A stretch of DNA of 64,000 nt from Raphanus sativus (Eukaryota > Streptophyta > Magnoliopsida > Brassicales > Brassicaceae), in contig NC_079516.1 of assembly GCF_000801105.2 (NCBI RefSeq), forward strand, positions 22,543,043 to 22,607,042, written 5' to 3'. A program made the position numbers and the translations under genes. Within the stretch, counting starts at the first letter, position 1. The number at the start of each line of letters is the position of its first letter. Positions 24,053 through 36,049 of the stretch are shown here, piece after piece. The notes below the pieces were generated by a model that worked only from the letters and a program-made list of their open reading frames with translations, did not search any database and had not been told where the DNA came from.

Positions 24053-25926
24053 TCTATTATATTAAAACAGAAGTTATAACTTCTAATTCATGTGTGATTT
24101 TTTTAAAAATGGACTACTTACTAGACTTGATTATACTACATTTTTATCTATTATAATTCTTCATATTAAATAATGTCATTCAATATCTTCATTTTTATTT
24201 AAGATAAAAATAAATATTAATTTAAAAAAAATCTAACAAAATCATTGAAGAATCTTTTCAGAATCTTTTTAAATAAAATTTATTTTCGAAAATTGATTAA
24301 TTTAAATTTTAGTTGTCATAAATATAATCAGAAATTTAAATTTAATTTAGTTTTGATTTATAAACAAAAAAATAAAATTATATATAAAATATTGTAATGA
24401 TAATAATAACCACTTAAAATGATTACTTTTCAAAAATACATTTTACAATAATTTTAAAAAGATTTTGTTGGAAAGCAATATCCATTTCTGTTTAATTATA
24501 TAACATGTATAAAAAATTAACTTATCTTAAAATTTATATATACAATGATCTATTATATAAACTGAATAAACAAAACAAATTACTAAAAGAAAACTAGCAC
24601 TTTGAATTACGGATCGGAATTATAGTAAATTAACTACAAAATAATTCTGAAGTATGCCATTTCTAACAAATCTAACATTTTAATTAAAATAACTATATTG
24701 AACTGAATATGATAAAATTATTTTAAATTGATAAGTTAGTATATTTTATTTTCATAAATATAAAACATTTATTCTAAAAATATAATATGTTGGTAGAATG
24801 GTTTAACATTAATAAACTATATAATACATGTATAAAAAGTTAAATTTTCTTAAACTTTTATATATACAATATTTTATTATATAAACTGAATAAACAAAAA
24901 AAACTTCTCAAGAAAATCTAGCACTTTGAATTACGGGTCGGGATCATAATAAATTAAATATAAAATAAATACATAATAAGAAACAATCTATTATATTAAA
25001 ATAGAAGTCACAACTTCATTTTTTGTGTGATATTTTAAGTTGGACCATTTTTAGAAGATTTATAAAATACACATAACTTAACTATAATATCATTTATTAT
25101 CTTCATTTTTATTTAAAATAAAAATAAATATCAATTTAAGAAAATTCTAACAAAATCTTTATAGAATCTTTTCAGAATCTTTTCAGAATCTTTTCAATAC
25201 TTATTTTCGAAAATTGATTAATTTCAAATATAGTTGTTATAAAATGTAATCAGAAATTTAAATTTAATTTTGTTTTGATTTATAAACAAAAATAAAATTA
25301 TATAAAATATTGTAATGATAATAATAGCCACTTAAAATGATTACTTTCCAAAAATACATTTTACAAAGATTTTAAAAAGATTTTGTTGGAAAGCAATATC
25401 TATTTCTGTTTAATTATATAACATGTATAAAAATTACCTTTTCTTAAAATTTATATATAAAATAATCTATTATATAAACTGAATAAACAAAACAAATTAC
25501 TAAAAGAAATCTAGCACTTTGAATTGCGGGTTGGGATTATAGTAAATTAAATACAAAATAATTCTAAAGTATGTCATTTCTAACAAATCTAACATTTTAA
25601 TTAAAACTACTATATTGAACTAAATATGATAAAATTATTTTAAATCTCAGTTAAAAAAAATTATTTTTAATTGATAAGTTAGTATATTTTATTTTCATGA
25701 ATATAAAACATTTATTCTAAAAATATAATATGTTGGTATAATGGTTTAACATTAACAAACTATATAATACATGTATAAAAAGTAAACTTTTCTTAAACTT
25801 TTATATATACAATAATTTATTATATAAACTGAATAAGCAAAACAATTTTTTCAAAGAAAAATTTAGCACCCTGAATTACGGATCGGGATCATAATAAATT
25901 AAATATAAAATACATACATAACAAAA

Positions 25927-25930
<4 letters not shown>
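24053..25930 (+). repeat. Tandemly duplicated Helitron-like unit (about 915-945 bp)
   Basis: Both copies begin with the Helitron-style start TCTATTATATTAAAA(C/T)AG (24053 and 24987). Matching landmarks recur at a constant offset: GTTGGAAAGCAATATC at 24468 and 25384, CTAGCACTTTGAATT at 24593 and 25511, TAGTATATTTTATTTTCAT at about 24735 and 25680, and a second CACTTTGAATTACGG-type word at about 24917 and 25860. The offset drifts between 915 and 945 bp, so indels have accumulated. No ORF is present. Confidence 0.75.

Positions 25931-25932
<2 letters not shown>

Positions 25933-25964
<32 letters not shown>
25933..25964. repeat. (AT)16 microsatellite
   Basis: Perfect AT dinucleotide run of 32 bp at the end of the duplicated unit. 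Confidence 0.95.
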
Positions 25965-25967
<3 letters not shown>

Positions 25968-26045
25968 TATTTGAAATAGTTAGTTAATTAACAGCATGAA
26001 AACTATAAAAATTTTATAGTTGAAATAGTGATTTAATCATTTAAA

Positions 26046-26834
26046 CTAGATCTTGACCCGTGCGACCGCACGGGTATTAATTTTCTATTTTAGTTTTTAT
26101 TTATTTATACTAAATGGTGTATTTGTAATGCTTGATCGTTTTACATTGACTATGTTAGGGATGTTTATTTGGATACCCACTGCTTCGGTTAAAATCTATT
26201 TGGGTTCGAGATTCCCGAGTTTAAAGATTTCAGCAACATTCAAATACTTATAAATTTTTGTTTCAGTTTGATTCGGGTATTTGCGGGTTCGGTTTGGATA
26301 CGGATAACCCATTTGAATTATTTTAAAATTTTCAAAATTTATATATACTTGAAATTTCTCAAAACATATAAATTTGATTAATGTAAGCCAAAATACCTAA
26401 ATTAAAAATTAAAAAAACAGGCTGATTCAATAATTGGATGGAGAATAAATATATATTTTAAATCTTTTTGGTGTTTGATTATTGTTTATCTACTTTATAT
26501 GTTTACTTTTGACTTTTTTTTTATATTTTCAAATAGTTTAGACAACTTTAGTTTGACAAAAAAAAACTTTAAAATATCATTAATTGTTGAAGAATAAAAA
26601 ACAAAATACATTAATCTAACTAAAAAGACAAACATTAAAATAGAAAAAAACACATTACTCTAACTGAAAAAGACAAGCATTAAAATAGAAAAGAAAAAAG
26701 AAACAATTAATATAACTGAAAAAGACAAGCATTAAAATAAGAAATTCAATTTAATTTTCAGTGGCATGCAATTGTAAATAACACTGAAAACTAAAGGGTA
26801 TTCTATATGTGTACTTCTGTTTTACTAAGATAGA
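26046..26834 (-). mobile_element. Non-autonomous Helitron, 789 bp (minus orientation)
   Basis: On the minus strand it starts TCTATCTTAGTAAAACAGAA (right end) and finishes with the hairpin CCCGTGCGGTCGCACGGG followed by TCAAGATCTAG and then T (left end). Both ends fit the TC...CTAG rule, with host A and T outside. It is inserted in the opposite orientation inside a plus-strand Helitron that ends at 26932. No coding capacity. Confidence 0.8.
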
Positions 26835-26899
26835 TATATGAATAATCTTAAAATATATATACTGATTAAATAAACCAAATATATATAAATATGAAAATA

Positions 26900-26932
26900 A
26901 ATACCCGCACTGTTGTGTGGATCAAAATCTAG
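26900..26932 (+). mobile_element. Helitron 3' terminus (plus orientation)
   Basis: The hairpin CCCGCACTGTTGTGTGG is followed by ATCAAAATCTAG and T. The matching 5' end is most likely 24987 or 24053, with the minus-strand Helitron at 26046-26834 nested inside. Confidence 0.75.
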
Positions 26933-27416
26933 TTTCATTTTAAATAGCAGTGTCATGGTTTAAATACCCCATTTTAACCAAAACAAAAGATTATCGTAGA
27001 TTTTGGATCTTTAAATATTGGATATATCTAATGACTTTCGAATTTTGAATATACAAATAAATATTAACTCATAACAAAATCATAATAGAAGCGAATGTAT
27101 GCTTTTTTATTATTATTCGTAAAATATATTTAAGATATTAGATCCTTATATATTAGACATTATCTAATTACTTTCAAATTTTGAATATAGACATGAACAT
27201 GTATTAACTCATCGAAAAACTCTCTATATGTTAAATATATATCAATTGATATTTCAATGATTTTCTACCAAAAATCAGTTTAATATCTACACTTTAGGCA
27301 ACAACTTTGATCTTTTAGAGAAAATAATTAATGTCATATATATTTCCTAAATATGTACAAGAGAGACGTATAATAACATATTTTTCACAAAAAGAAAAAA
27401 AAAAAGAATCACGTAA
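26933..27416. other. AT-rich spacer
   Basis: I see no gene or element end. A phrase near 27000-27060 (TTGGATCTTTAAATATTGGA to TTCGAATTTTGAATATA) is loosely repeated near 27130-27190, so this is probably decayed repeat. Confidence 0.4.
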
Positions 27417-27912
27417 TCTATCTTATTAAAGTAGAAGTACCATTTGGAGTGTTTGGATATAGCAATACCAGATGTTAAAAGAAATAAAATTTTGTTTGGA
27501 TACATAGATAAGTTAACATCTCTATCTAAAATTAACTACACGATTGGGCCTAAATTAAGATGATATAAAATACACGAATGGACCTATCATATAAGAGAAT
27601 GAACATGGTATAATTTTGTTATATCTTAGCAAAGTTTTATGAGTTTTTATATTGGTCAAATCCCTTTCTTATTAAAAGAGGAGCAATTTTAAAAAATAAC
27701 CTTGCTTTGTTATTTAATTACATCTCTGCCATTTTACTGATGTGTCATCTTCTCATATATTTTCAGCCTATAATTAAAACTACCCTTTGCATACTAGACT
27801 AATTACAACTAATACCATTAGTATCACTTATATGTATTGTATTGTATTCTAATGGTTTAAAAACATAACATACATAACTTTGGTAACGGCGACGTTTTCA
27901 ACACTCCGCCAA

Positions 27913-29309
27913 TCTATATTATTAAAAGAGAAGTACACATATAAATTGCCCCTAAGTTTTCAAAGTTATTTACACTACTATGTCACTGATAATTAAATAG
28001 TTACCAATTTTAATGTTTGTCTTTTTCAGTTGAGTTAATGTGATGTCCTAATATTAATTAAGTTACCTATTTTAATGTTTGTCTTTTTCAGTTGAGTTAA
28101 TGTGTTGTCCAAATATAAAATTTAACTTTCCTAATCTATTAAATTAATTTCGAAATTATTTATAGTTTTATTAATTGCTGTCTTTTCAGTTTAATAAATA
28201 CATTTCCTAATTCTAAATTTATCACATTTAATGATAATAAAAATCGCATATGGTACGGTAGGAAAATTATTGTGCCATCACTATCTTTTAATATTCGAAC
28301 CAAATCAATTTTTATGTTAAGATTAAGTTTTTGGCATACATTATTCAAATTTATTTTTTTATATATATTTTTACTTTATATTTTAAGATTTTTAAGTTTT
28401 TTTAAACAATTTAAATGAGTTATCCGAACCAGAATATGAACCGAAATTATAAATACCCGAATGAGGCTAAGACCTTTCATCCCGAAAACCTAAAACCCAA
28501 AGAGACCTGAATCAACCCCGAATGGATATCCGATAGTCCACCCTACTACAAGATACAGAAACATAATCACCTTATTTATTTTCGAAAAATTATTTTCCAT
28601 TGACTTTTTCATCAGTCTACAGTAATTATAAAACTAATTGTCAAAATCCAATCTGAAAATTATTGAACACGTAAGCCCATTTATAATAAATTGGCAGTTA
28701 GATCAAATATATATTATATTACATTTCATTTTCTTACAAATTTTAATCTTAATTTTTATATGTCACAAATTTGTTAAATGTCTAAAAATTATTTTTTTTC
28801 TTACAAATTTTATAACTAATGCATCATACTTATCATTCGAAAACTTTGTTTGCTATATATCTTACACATACATTGATACATCTAATCATATAAATGTTAG
28901 ATTTACTTAGGTGATCTCCAGTATCGGTGATACATTTTACGTTAAACGCAAAGTTATTAAATTACTTAATTTAATATGATTACATTTACAAATATAACAT
29001 TTAGTACACCCAAAATAAAATTTAAAATTAAATACCAAGTCAGATTATTTTCTTAACAAATTTATATTAATAAAAATTCCAAATATTTGGAATTCGAAAG
29101 CATTATGATCCACACCTATACTATTTTAGTTATGATAATTGAATTTATATAAGAATATTTTATTAAAATTTTAATTTTTTTTTATAACTGCAAAAAAATA
29201 TTTTTCGATCTAAATTTATGATTAAATATTACAAATATATCATTTAATGCAAACAAAAAACTAAAAACATAAAATAAATACCCGTGCGGTCGCACGGATC
29301 AAGATCTAG
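27913..29309 (+). mobile_element. Non-autonomous Helitron, about 1.4 kb
   Basis: It starts with TCTATATTATTAAAAGAGAA after host A and ends with the hairpin CCCGTGCGGTCGCACGG, ATCAAGATCTAG and host T. The interior includes a direct repeat (GTTACCAATTTTAATGTTTG near 27991 and a close copy near 28064). A stretch at 28420-28550 rich in AACCxGAA and CCCGAA words resembles other Brassicaceae MITE interiors. No gene. Confidence 0.75.
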
Positions 29310-29747
29310 TAACAATTATTAAATTATAAAACCTCAAGCTCCATTTAAAACAACAAGCAACCACAACCTCAAACAAAAAATAGAGTTTTATAAATCTCAA
29401 AAGAATTCAAATTAGTATATTGAATATCGTAACTTCTCCTATTTTTCTACGTCCCTTTTCTACACAACCTCAAGCAAAAATAGAGTTTATAAATTTCATA
29501 AGAACTCAAAGTAATACATGTCCGGCTAACACTTTATTGGTCTCATATAGTTATTTTTTATTGTTTTACTTACTAAATGAATTCAGAGCAAATTTGATAT
29601 TGTAACCCAAGTTTCATTGATAACTAAACCTTATATATAACTACTTTTTCATTAGTTTGCTTTCTTTTTTTGTCAAATTGGTGTGCACACTATAACCCAC
29701 GTTACTATTATGTTATATTTACTAAACCTATCGTATTAAAAAAGAAG

Positions 29748-30252
29748 TAGAGTAAAATCTCTATAAACTAATATTCGGTAAGTTAATAATCTCTATAGAT
29801 TAATAAACTTATTCGCTACAAATCGATAAAATAATAAGATAATTCTTTTTAAAAAAAATCTATGTATATATATGATCCTCTTAAAATTATAAATTAATAA
29901 TATATTTGTATATCATTTCATATACGTACAAGCTAAACATTATATTTTCGTTTTATATTAACAATGAAAATACCTCTATTTTTCTTAACATTTTAATATA
30001 TTTTGATAATATTTAGTAAAATTATATCGAAAACCACATATAAGTTATATGAAACATAAAAATATAAACCAAATAATATAATAAAACAATATGAAAGTCA
30101 AATTTCTAAAATTTTATTAATGTGTATCGGTAAATAAAAATATTCAAAAATAGAAAAAGTCTAAAAAAAGAAAGCCTTTTGTAAATTAATATCTATAAAT
30201 TAATAAATTTTTAAAATCCCAACATTATTAATTTATAGAGGTTCCACTATAT
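29748..30252. mobile_element. Mariner/Tc1-type MITE, about 0.5 kb
   Basis: The left end, after TA, reads GAGTAAAATCTCTATAAACT. The right end, read inward on the opposite strand, reads TAGTGGAACCTCTATAAATT. These share the CTCTATAAAxTAATA terminal inverted repeat of plant mariner MITEs, with TA on both outer sides. No transposase is encoded. The exact right end is uncertain because TA is repeated there. Confidence 0.65.
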
Positions 30253-30789
30253 ACTAATAAATTCACTTTAAAAACTATCACATATTTATAACTCAATGCC
30301 ACTGAAATATTTAATAAACTTATTTGAAATCATTGTCTTTTCCTAATTAGATAAATTATTTCCTAATTTGATCAAAACTTAAAATCCGCAATTAATACAT
30401 AAACTTTTTTTTACTAAATACTGTACACCCAATTAATTACATAGAATGTTCTTGCATATCAAATTATCAATACTATACATATATTTGGTTTTGCAACCTA
30501 TACGATGTAAACTATATCAAAGACAAAAATGAGAGTTTGTATATTGATATGTTCATTGTCTTACTTAATAACACCGCAGTCGGTCGTCACTACATTCAGA
30601 GATAGAGATACTCATTTGGGTAATGGAATATATGAGAAATTTATAATAATTTGGTCTACAATTACGATTAAAAATGTCCGATCCAAAGTATAAATAATTA
30701 TATAAAGAAAACATAATTGTATCTATATAAAAAAACCAAACACATATACATATTTTATTTGTCATATAATATATTTTCAATTTTAGTTA

Positions 30790-30828
30790 TATAAACTCAC
30801 CCTGCGCAAGGCGCATGTCTTATGCTAG
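30790..30828 (+). mobile_element. Helitron 3' terminus
   Basis: The hairpin CCTGCGCAAGGCGCA(TG) is followed by TCTTATGCTAG and T. It is close to the Helitron 3' rule but has a shorter and less perfect stem than its neighbours. A partner 5' end at about 29731 is possible. Confidence 0.55.
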
Positions 30829-30935
30829 TAATAATTAAACTCTCATGCTTAAACACATTAGTGAACTAACACAAATATTAATAAATTTGTTAACAAAAAT
30901 ATACCCGCCTTTTTCAAGGGCGGGTCAAAATCTAG

Positions 30936-32647
30936 TCTATATTATTAAAGTTGAAGTACACAATTGGATTGTTTGGAAACAAGGATAGTAGAATAAATGA
31001 GATTTGTTTGGAATCATGGATAGTAGAGATGTGTACTTTCTTTTATTTACACATTTAGCCATTATATTTTCAATAAATTAATAACAAATGAGAATTGTTT
31101 AAAAACATGAATAATATATTTAATATTTCTTTTTATTTACAATTCTTTATGGTGAAAACAAAAACACAAACTGAAATATAAATAGTATATTATATAAACC
31201 ATTTTTATAAAAATTATTATTACCTTATTTAATTTAGTCAAATATAAAAATTTCAAGAGTTCAATTTTCAAAAAACAAATATCATAAAATTAATAATAAT
31301 TCATAAAAAACTTAATGCAAAAAATTAAAATTTAAAAAACATAGATAAAATTATATCAGTTTTAAAATATACAAAATGGACTAATCTAATTACCCAAAAA
31401 CATTGTTTTGTCTAAACTAATCATAAAATAAAATTTAAATTTTATATACATATTTCAAATCAAAATAATAATTTAAAGTTGATTTATATCAAAAATTGAT
31501 TTAAAATATGCATATATTCAAAAATATATTTTTACTAAAATATTTTCCAATAACCATTATTAAAAAATATTTTCAATATATATAAGAAAAATACAACAAA
31601 AAGATTAATTTTATATGCCAACTTAAATTATGGTTTTTATATTTCACATTAAACTTTAAGAATATAATATATGTGATTATTTATAATATGGTACATATAA
31701 AATACTATTAATTATATGATTATTTATATGATGGACCAATATAATTAATTATATGATGACATATATATGATACATAATAGTGACTGGGGCTGGGCGTTCA
31801 GGTATCAATTCCGGTTTGTTTCGGATCTATTTGGGTTTCGGTTTTTTCTGGGTCAAAGGTTTCAGCCTCATTCATATATTTCTAAATTTCAGTTCGAATT
31901 ATGACTAGGACTGGACATTCAGGTATCCATTCGGGTTCGTTTCGGATCTGTTTGGGTTTTGGGTTTCCGGGGGCAAAGATTTCAGCCCTATTCAGATATT
32001 TCTAAATTTCAGTTCGAATTATATTCGGATTTTTGCGGGTTCAGTTCAGGTTCGGATAACCCATTGAAATTATTATTTTAAATTCATTATTTATTTTTAA
32101 TTTCTTAAAATCTATAAATAAAATAATATATTGTATATAAATCTGAATAACATATGTTAGAATACATAAACTTAATATATAAATTGGTTTGGTTTAAATT
32201 TTGGATCAAAAAATAATTATTTTAAATATTTTTGGTGTTTTGAGTGTAATTCCACTACGTTAGATATTTATATTTGACTATTTTTATATATTTTCAAGTA
32301 TTTAAACCAAACCTAAAAGTATCATATTTATTATGGATGTTTATAAATACAATAAAACTAAAAAATAATTAATATGTAAATAAGTATATAAATCTTTTTG
32401 GGATACATTTTGATATCCAAAATACTTCAGTTCGAATTGTTTATGGTTTTGGTTGTCTAAATATCAAAATTTTGAATAATTGGATATTTAATCAATTTTG
32501 GTTTGGGTTTGGTATTACTCTTTCGGATCATTATATGTTCGGTTCTTCAGAATTGAGTTTTTTATCCAACTTTGATATTGACATGAAAAATAAATAGTAA
32601 TATATTTTTAAAATATACACCCGCACGGGCGTGCGGTCAAAATCTAG
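30936..32647 (+). mobile_element. Non-autonomous Helitron, about 1.7 kb, abutting another
   Basis: It begins TCTATATTATTAAAGTTGAA directly after the CTAG of the previous Helitron, with no spacer, and ends with the hairpin CCGCACGGGCGTGCGG, TCAAAATCTAG and T. The interior is AT-rich and includes a 121-bp tandem duplication; there is no helicase ORF. Confidence 0.8.
31782..32022. repeat. 121-bp tandem duplication inside a Helitron
   Basis: GACTGGGGCTGGGCGTTCAG at 31782 and GACTAGGACTGGACATTCAG at 31903 start two parallel copies that align through TTTCAGTTCGAATTAT. The copies differ at roughly one site in ten. Confidence 0.8.
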
Positions 32648-32807
32648 TTTTAACTTAAAACAATACAATGTCAAAAAAAGATATCAGTTAAACAAAATGA
32701 GATCCGTGACTTTCTACGAAAACCGTAAATAAAATTTAAAACATATATTTATGCCATAAATCTCAATATATAGATAATTATATTTACAATCTTTTAGTAC
32801 TATTGGT
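32648..32807. other. Host flank of the nested cluster
   Basis: Short AT-rich sequence between the Helitron end and the LINE target site. I see no gene. Confidence 0.4.
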
Positions 32808-32825
32808 AACTATCAAAATCTTTGA
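32808..32825 (+). repeat. LINE target-site duplication, left copy (18 bp)
   Basis: AACTATCAAAATCTTTGA here is identical to 54809-54826. The pair frames the whole nested cluster. The first two A could belong to the A tail at the right copy. Confidence 0.95.
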
Positions 32826-32839
32826 CAAAGAATAGGAAG

Positions 32840-33480
32840 CTGTTGTTGCAAAACATTCAGGCTGACTTAGGTTTCAATAAATTGTTTACCGTTGAGCGTC
32901 TTGGCCAATCGGGTGGTTTAGCTTTGTTTTTTATGGATGAATTTTAAGTTGATATTTTATTTTCGAATAATCGTATGATTGATGTTTCTGCAATCATTAA
33001 TGGAATAAAGGTCTATATGACTTTCGTTTATGGAGACCCTGTGTTAGAGAGACGAGATCAAGTATGGGAACGTCTTACGCGTTTCTCAATGAATAAAAAT
33101 GGTCTGTGGTTTATGATCGGTGATTTTAATGAAATCACAGGTCACCATAAAAAGAAGGTGGACGCACACGATCTGATACTTCATTTCTTTCATTTAATCA
33201 AATGATATTAGATTGTGGGATGCTAGAATTTCCATATACTGGAAACCATTTCTCCTGGGCTGGAAAAAGAGTGACTGGAAAAGTCAAATGTTGACTGGAC
33301 CGGGCTTTAGGTAATGAGGACTGGCACGAGAAATTCCCACACTCAAATGTACAATACTTAAGGATGTGGGGATCAGATCATCGACCAGTACTAGCTGAAA
33401 TTTTGTCCAAGCCAACCAGGAAAAAGAAATCGTTCAAATTTGATAAATGATGGCTGGAGAGTGAAGATATACAACAAGTG
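32840..33480 (+). pseudogene. LINE endonuclease domain, truncated and broken
   Basis: The frames read GDFNEITGHHKKK, FSWAGKRVTGKVKC and WGSDHRPVLAE, so the SDH catalytic motif that is mutated in the other LINE copy is kept here. In-frame stops occur near 32946 and 33295, with a frame change around 33185-33205. The first part of the domain is missing because of 5' truncation. Confidence 0.85.
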
Positions 33481-33848
33481 ATATTGGATGGATGGAACTC
33501 TCTTGACCTTCCTCCAAATGCAGACATAATGGATCAAATCTCCAGCTGTAGGAGAGCTTTAGGAAACTGGAAAAGGGAGAGAGACCTAAACTCTGCAAAA
33601 ATGATCGAGGATCTTAAGTCTAAGGTCGATAATCTTAATTCAGATGACACTGCCACAATAGAAGAAATATGAGAAGCTATTAAAGAACTGACTGCAGCTC
33701 TTAAAGCAGAAGAACAATTCTGGAAGCAAAAAAGCAGAGTCCTCTGGCTCCTGGAAGGCGATTTAAACACAAAATTCTTCATGCTGTTACAAAACAGAGG
33801 AGAGCCAGGAATAAGATTATAAGGCTGAAAGACCCTGCAGGAAATATT

Positions 33849-35167
33849 GTGGAGGAGGAAGAGAAACTTGTAGCCGTTGCAACAAGTTATTTCAGAGAGT
33901 TGTTTACATCTTCTAACCCTGAGCTAATCGAAGAGGTTTTGGCGAATGTGCGTACGACCATTACTGATCAGATAAACACAGATCTTACGTCACCCGTTAC
34001 AGAATTCGAGGTAAAATTGGCACTCTTTGTGATGCACTCAGAAAAGGCCCCAGGACCAGATGGTTTCACTGCTCTGTTCTATCAAAAAATTTAGGACGTT
34101 GTTAAGACTTACTTAACCCGTATGGTTAATGAGTTTCTATTTGAAGGAAAATGGCCAATGGACTTAATGATGCAAATATATGTCTGATTCCTAAGAAAGA
34201 AAACCCCGATGAGATGTCCCATTTCAGACCGATTAGTCTATGTAATGTTAGTTACAAGATAATATCAAAGGTCCTATGCCAACGAATGAAGAAAATACTA
34301 CCGTATAGGATATCTGAAACCCAGTCAGCCTTTGTTGCTGGAAGACATATAACCAATAATGTACTGATTGCACAAGAAATGTTTCATGCCCTGCGTACAA
34401 ATCCTGGTAGTAGGGAGAAGAGAATGGCTATAAAAACGGACATGAGCAAGGCTTATGATAGGTTAGAATGGGATTTCATAAACGCGGTGATGAAGAAGAT
34501 GGGCTTCGCTGACATCTTGATTGAGTGGATAATGAGATGCGTATCATCGGTGAAATACCATGTCCTATTCAATGGTCAACCAAGAGGTAACACAACCCCA
34601 CAGAGGGGATTGAGACAAGGAGATCCTATGTCTCCTTTCATCTTCATTCTATGCACGGAAGCGCTCGTTAGCCTTCTTTATCATGCAGAGAGTCAAGGAA
34701 AGTTAACGGGGATGCCTGTTTCTCGCGCTAGCCCCTCGGTTTCCCACCTTCTCTTTGCAGATGATAGACTGTTCTTCTGTAAGGCGGAGCCCCGTGAATG
34801 TGATGAAGTAATGAAAGCACTAATAACATATGGAAAAGCCTCTGGACAGTGTATTAACTTTGAGAAATCATCCTTACTCTTTGGTAAGAGGGTACCTGGC
34901 CATGTGAAGGACGAGATAAAAGGAAGAACAGGGATCATAAACGAGGGTGGAATGGGAACATATCTTGGCATTCCTGAGGACATCAGTGGATCAAAAGTAA
35001 GGTTCTTTGCCTATTTGAGGGAACGCCTCCAGATTCGAGTCAATAGCTGGACAGGAAGAATGCTTTCTAGAGGTGGGAAAGAGGTGCTCATAAAATCGAT
35101 ATTGCTGGCACTGCCCACGTATGTGATGTCTACATTGCTACTACCATTAGAAACTTGCGAACACTGA
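33849..35167 (+). pseudogene. LINE reverse transcriptase, nearly open
   Basis: The 33849-34094 frame holds EKAPGPDGFTALFYQ and stops at 34092. After a shift, 34151-35167 is open for 338 codons with FRPISLCNVSYKIISKVLCQ, SETQSAFVAGRHI, IKTDMSKAYDRLEWDF, RGLRQGDPMSPFIFILC, the FADD catalytic motif (in LLFADDRLFF, about 34755-34785) and GTYLGIPEDISGSK. It is a better preserved copy than the minus-strand LINE. The stop and shift at 34092-34150 inactivate it. Confidence 0.93.
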
Positions 35168-36049
35168 GCTAGTGCCATTGCACAGTTCTGGTGGAGTTCA
35201 AACCCGCCTAAAAGGGGGATACACTGGGGGATACACTGGGTATGTAAACCTAGAGAAGAAGGAGGTATAGGATTCAGACTCATCCACGAATTCAACCTAG
35301 CATTACTTGGAAAGCAGCTATGGCGTCTAGTACAATTCTCGAATTCATTATTGGCCAAGATTTTGAGAAGAAGATACTTTAGATGTAGTATGCCTTTGCG
35401 TCTAAACAAAACGTCAAATCCCTCATACGGATGGACGAGTATAATGGCTGCTAAAGAGTTGACGCTGACGGGAATCAGACAGAAAGTCTACTCTGGAAAT
35501 GAGATCAGAGCATGGGAGGATCCTTGGATTCCAACGATCCCCTCGAGGCCGGCCAGAACCTGTGCTCCAGTTGTACATCCATTGATGGCAGTAAGTGAGC
35601 TCATGACGGGTAATCCGAGGTGTTGGGATGCAGAGAAACTGGAACAATATGTTCAAAGGGAGGATATTGAGCTGATAACATGACTGGCCATAAGCCAAGA
35701 ATTTTCTCGAGATGAATATTGCTGGAGTTATACGAAAAACAGAATGTACACGGTCAAATCAGGTTATTGGGTTGCAACTAACTTGCTTAGAGAAGATATC
35801 TCGGAGCCTGAGCCAAGTATTTTAAAACTCCAAGCCTTTGCTTGGAAGATAAAGGCTCCTCAGAAGATCAGACACTTCATATGGCAAGCTATATCTGGAC
35901 AATTAGCAGTTACTAGTAACCTAACCCATCGTCATATGCGATGTGATAACCATTGTCCTAGATGTGGAGCTAAGTATAAAACCATAAATCATGCATTATT
36001 TGAATGCCCCCCAGCTATTCAAACTTGGGCACATGCTGCTACACCTACT
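35168..36049 (+). pseudogene. LINE thumb and zf-RVT domain, interrupted
   Basis: 35351-35683 reads the segment with VYSGNEIRAWEDPWIPTIPS, and 35744-36049 reads MYTVKSGYWVATN and the zf-RVT core (HFIWQAISGQLAVTSN, HCPRCGAKYKTINHALFECP). A stop at about 35681 and another at 35165 break it. A local 12-bp duplication (ATACACTGGGGG at 35219-35242) is present. The LTR element inserted immediately after the zf-RVT cysteine/histidine cluster. Confidence 0.85.
36045..36049 (+). repeat. LTR-element target-site duplication, left copy (CTACT)
   Basis: CTACT directly precedes the terminal TGATAG of the 18-kb LTR element and recurs at 54045-54049 after its terminal TATATCA. The LINE reading frame resumes on the far side. 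Confidence 0.95.

Larger units (their letters stand above)
27417..30935 (+). mobile_element. Helitron region with nested younger elements
   Basis: A Helitron 5' end, TCTATCTTATTAAAGTAGAA, lies at 27417. The last plus-orientation 3' end of the block, hairpin CCCGCCTTTTTCAAGGGCGGG plus TCAAAATCTAG, lies at 30935. Between them are one complete Helitron (27913-29309), another 3' end (30828), a start-like sequence at about 29731 and a mariner MITE. The pairing of outer ends is inferred by bracket logic and other pairings are possible. There is no helicase ORF, so all members are non-autonomous. Confidence 0.5.
32826..36049 (+). mobile_element. 5'-truncated LINE, left part (split by an LTR element)
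   Basis: It begins abruptly within the endonuclease domain directly after the target-site duplication, as expected from incomplete target-primed reverse transcription. It continues through endonuclease, RT, thumb and zf-RVT and is cut at CTACT (36045-36049), where the 18-kb LTR element entered. The remainder is at 54050-54808. Multiple stops show it was dead or died later. Same family as the minus-strand LINE at 13.3-19.3 kb. Confidence 0.95.

Noticed and set aside
24590..25880. Repeated CTAGCACTTTGAATTACGG words as Helitron 3' ends
   Set aside because: They contain CTAG but lack the GC hairpin immediately upstream; they are better read as landmarks of the tandem duplication.
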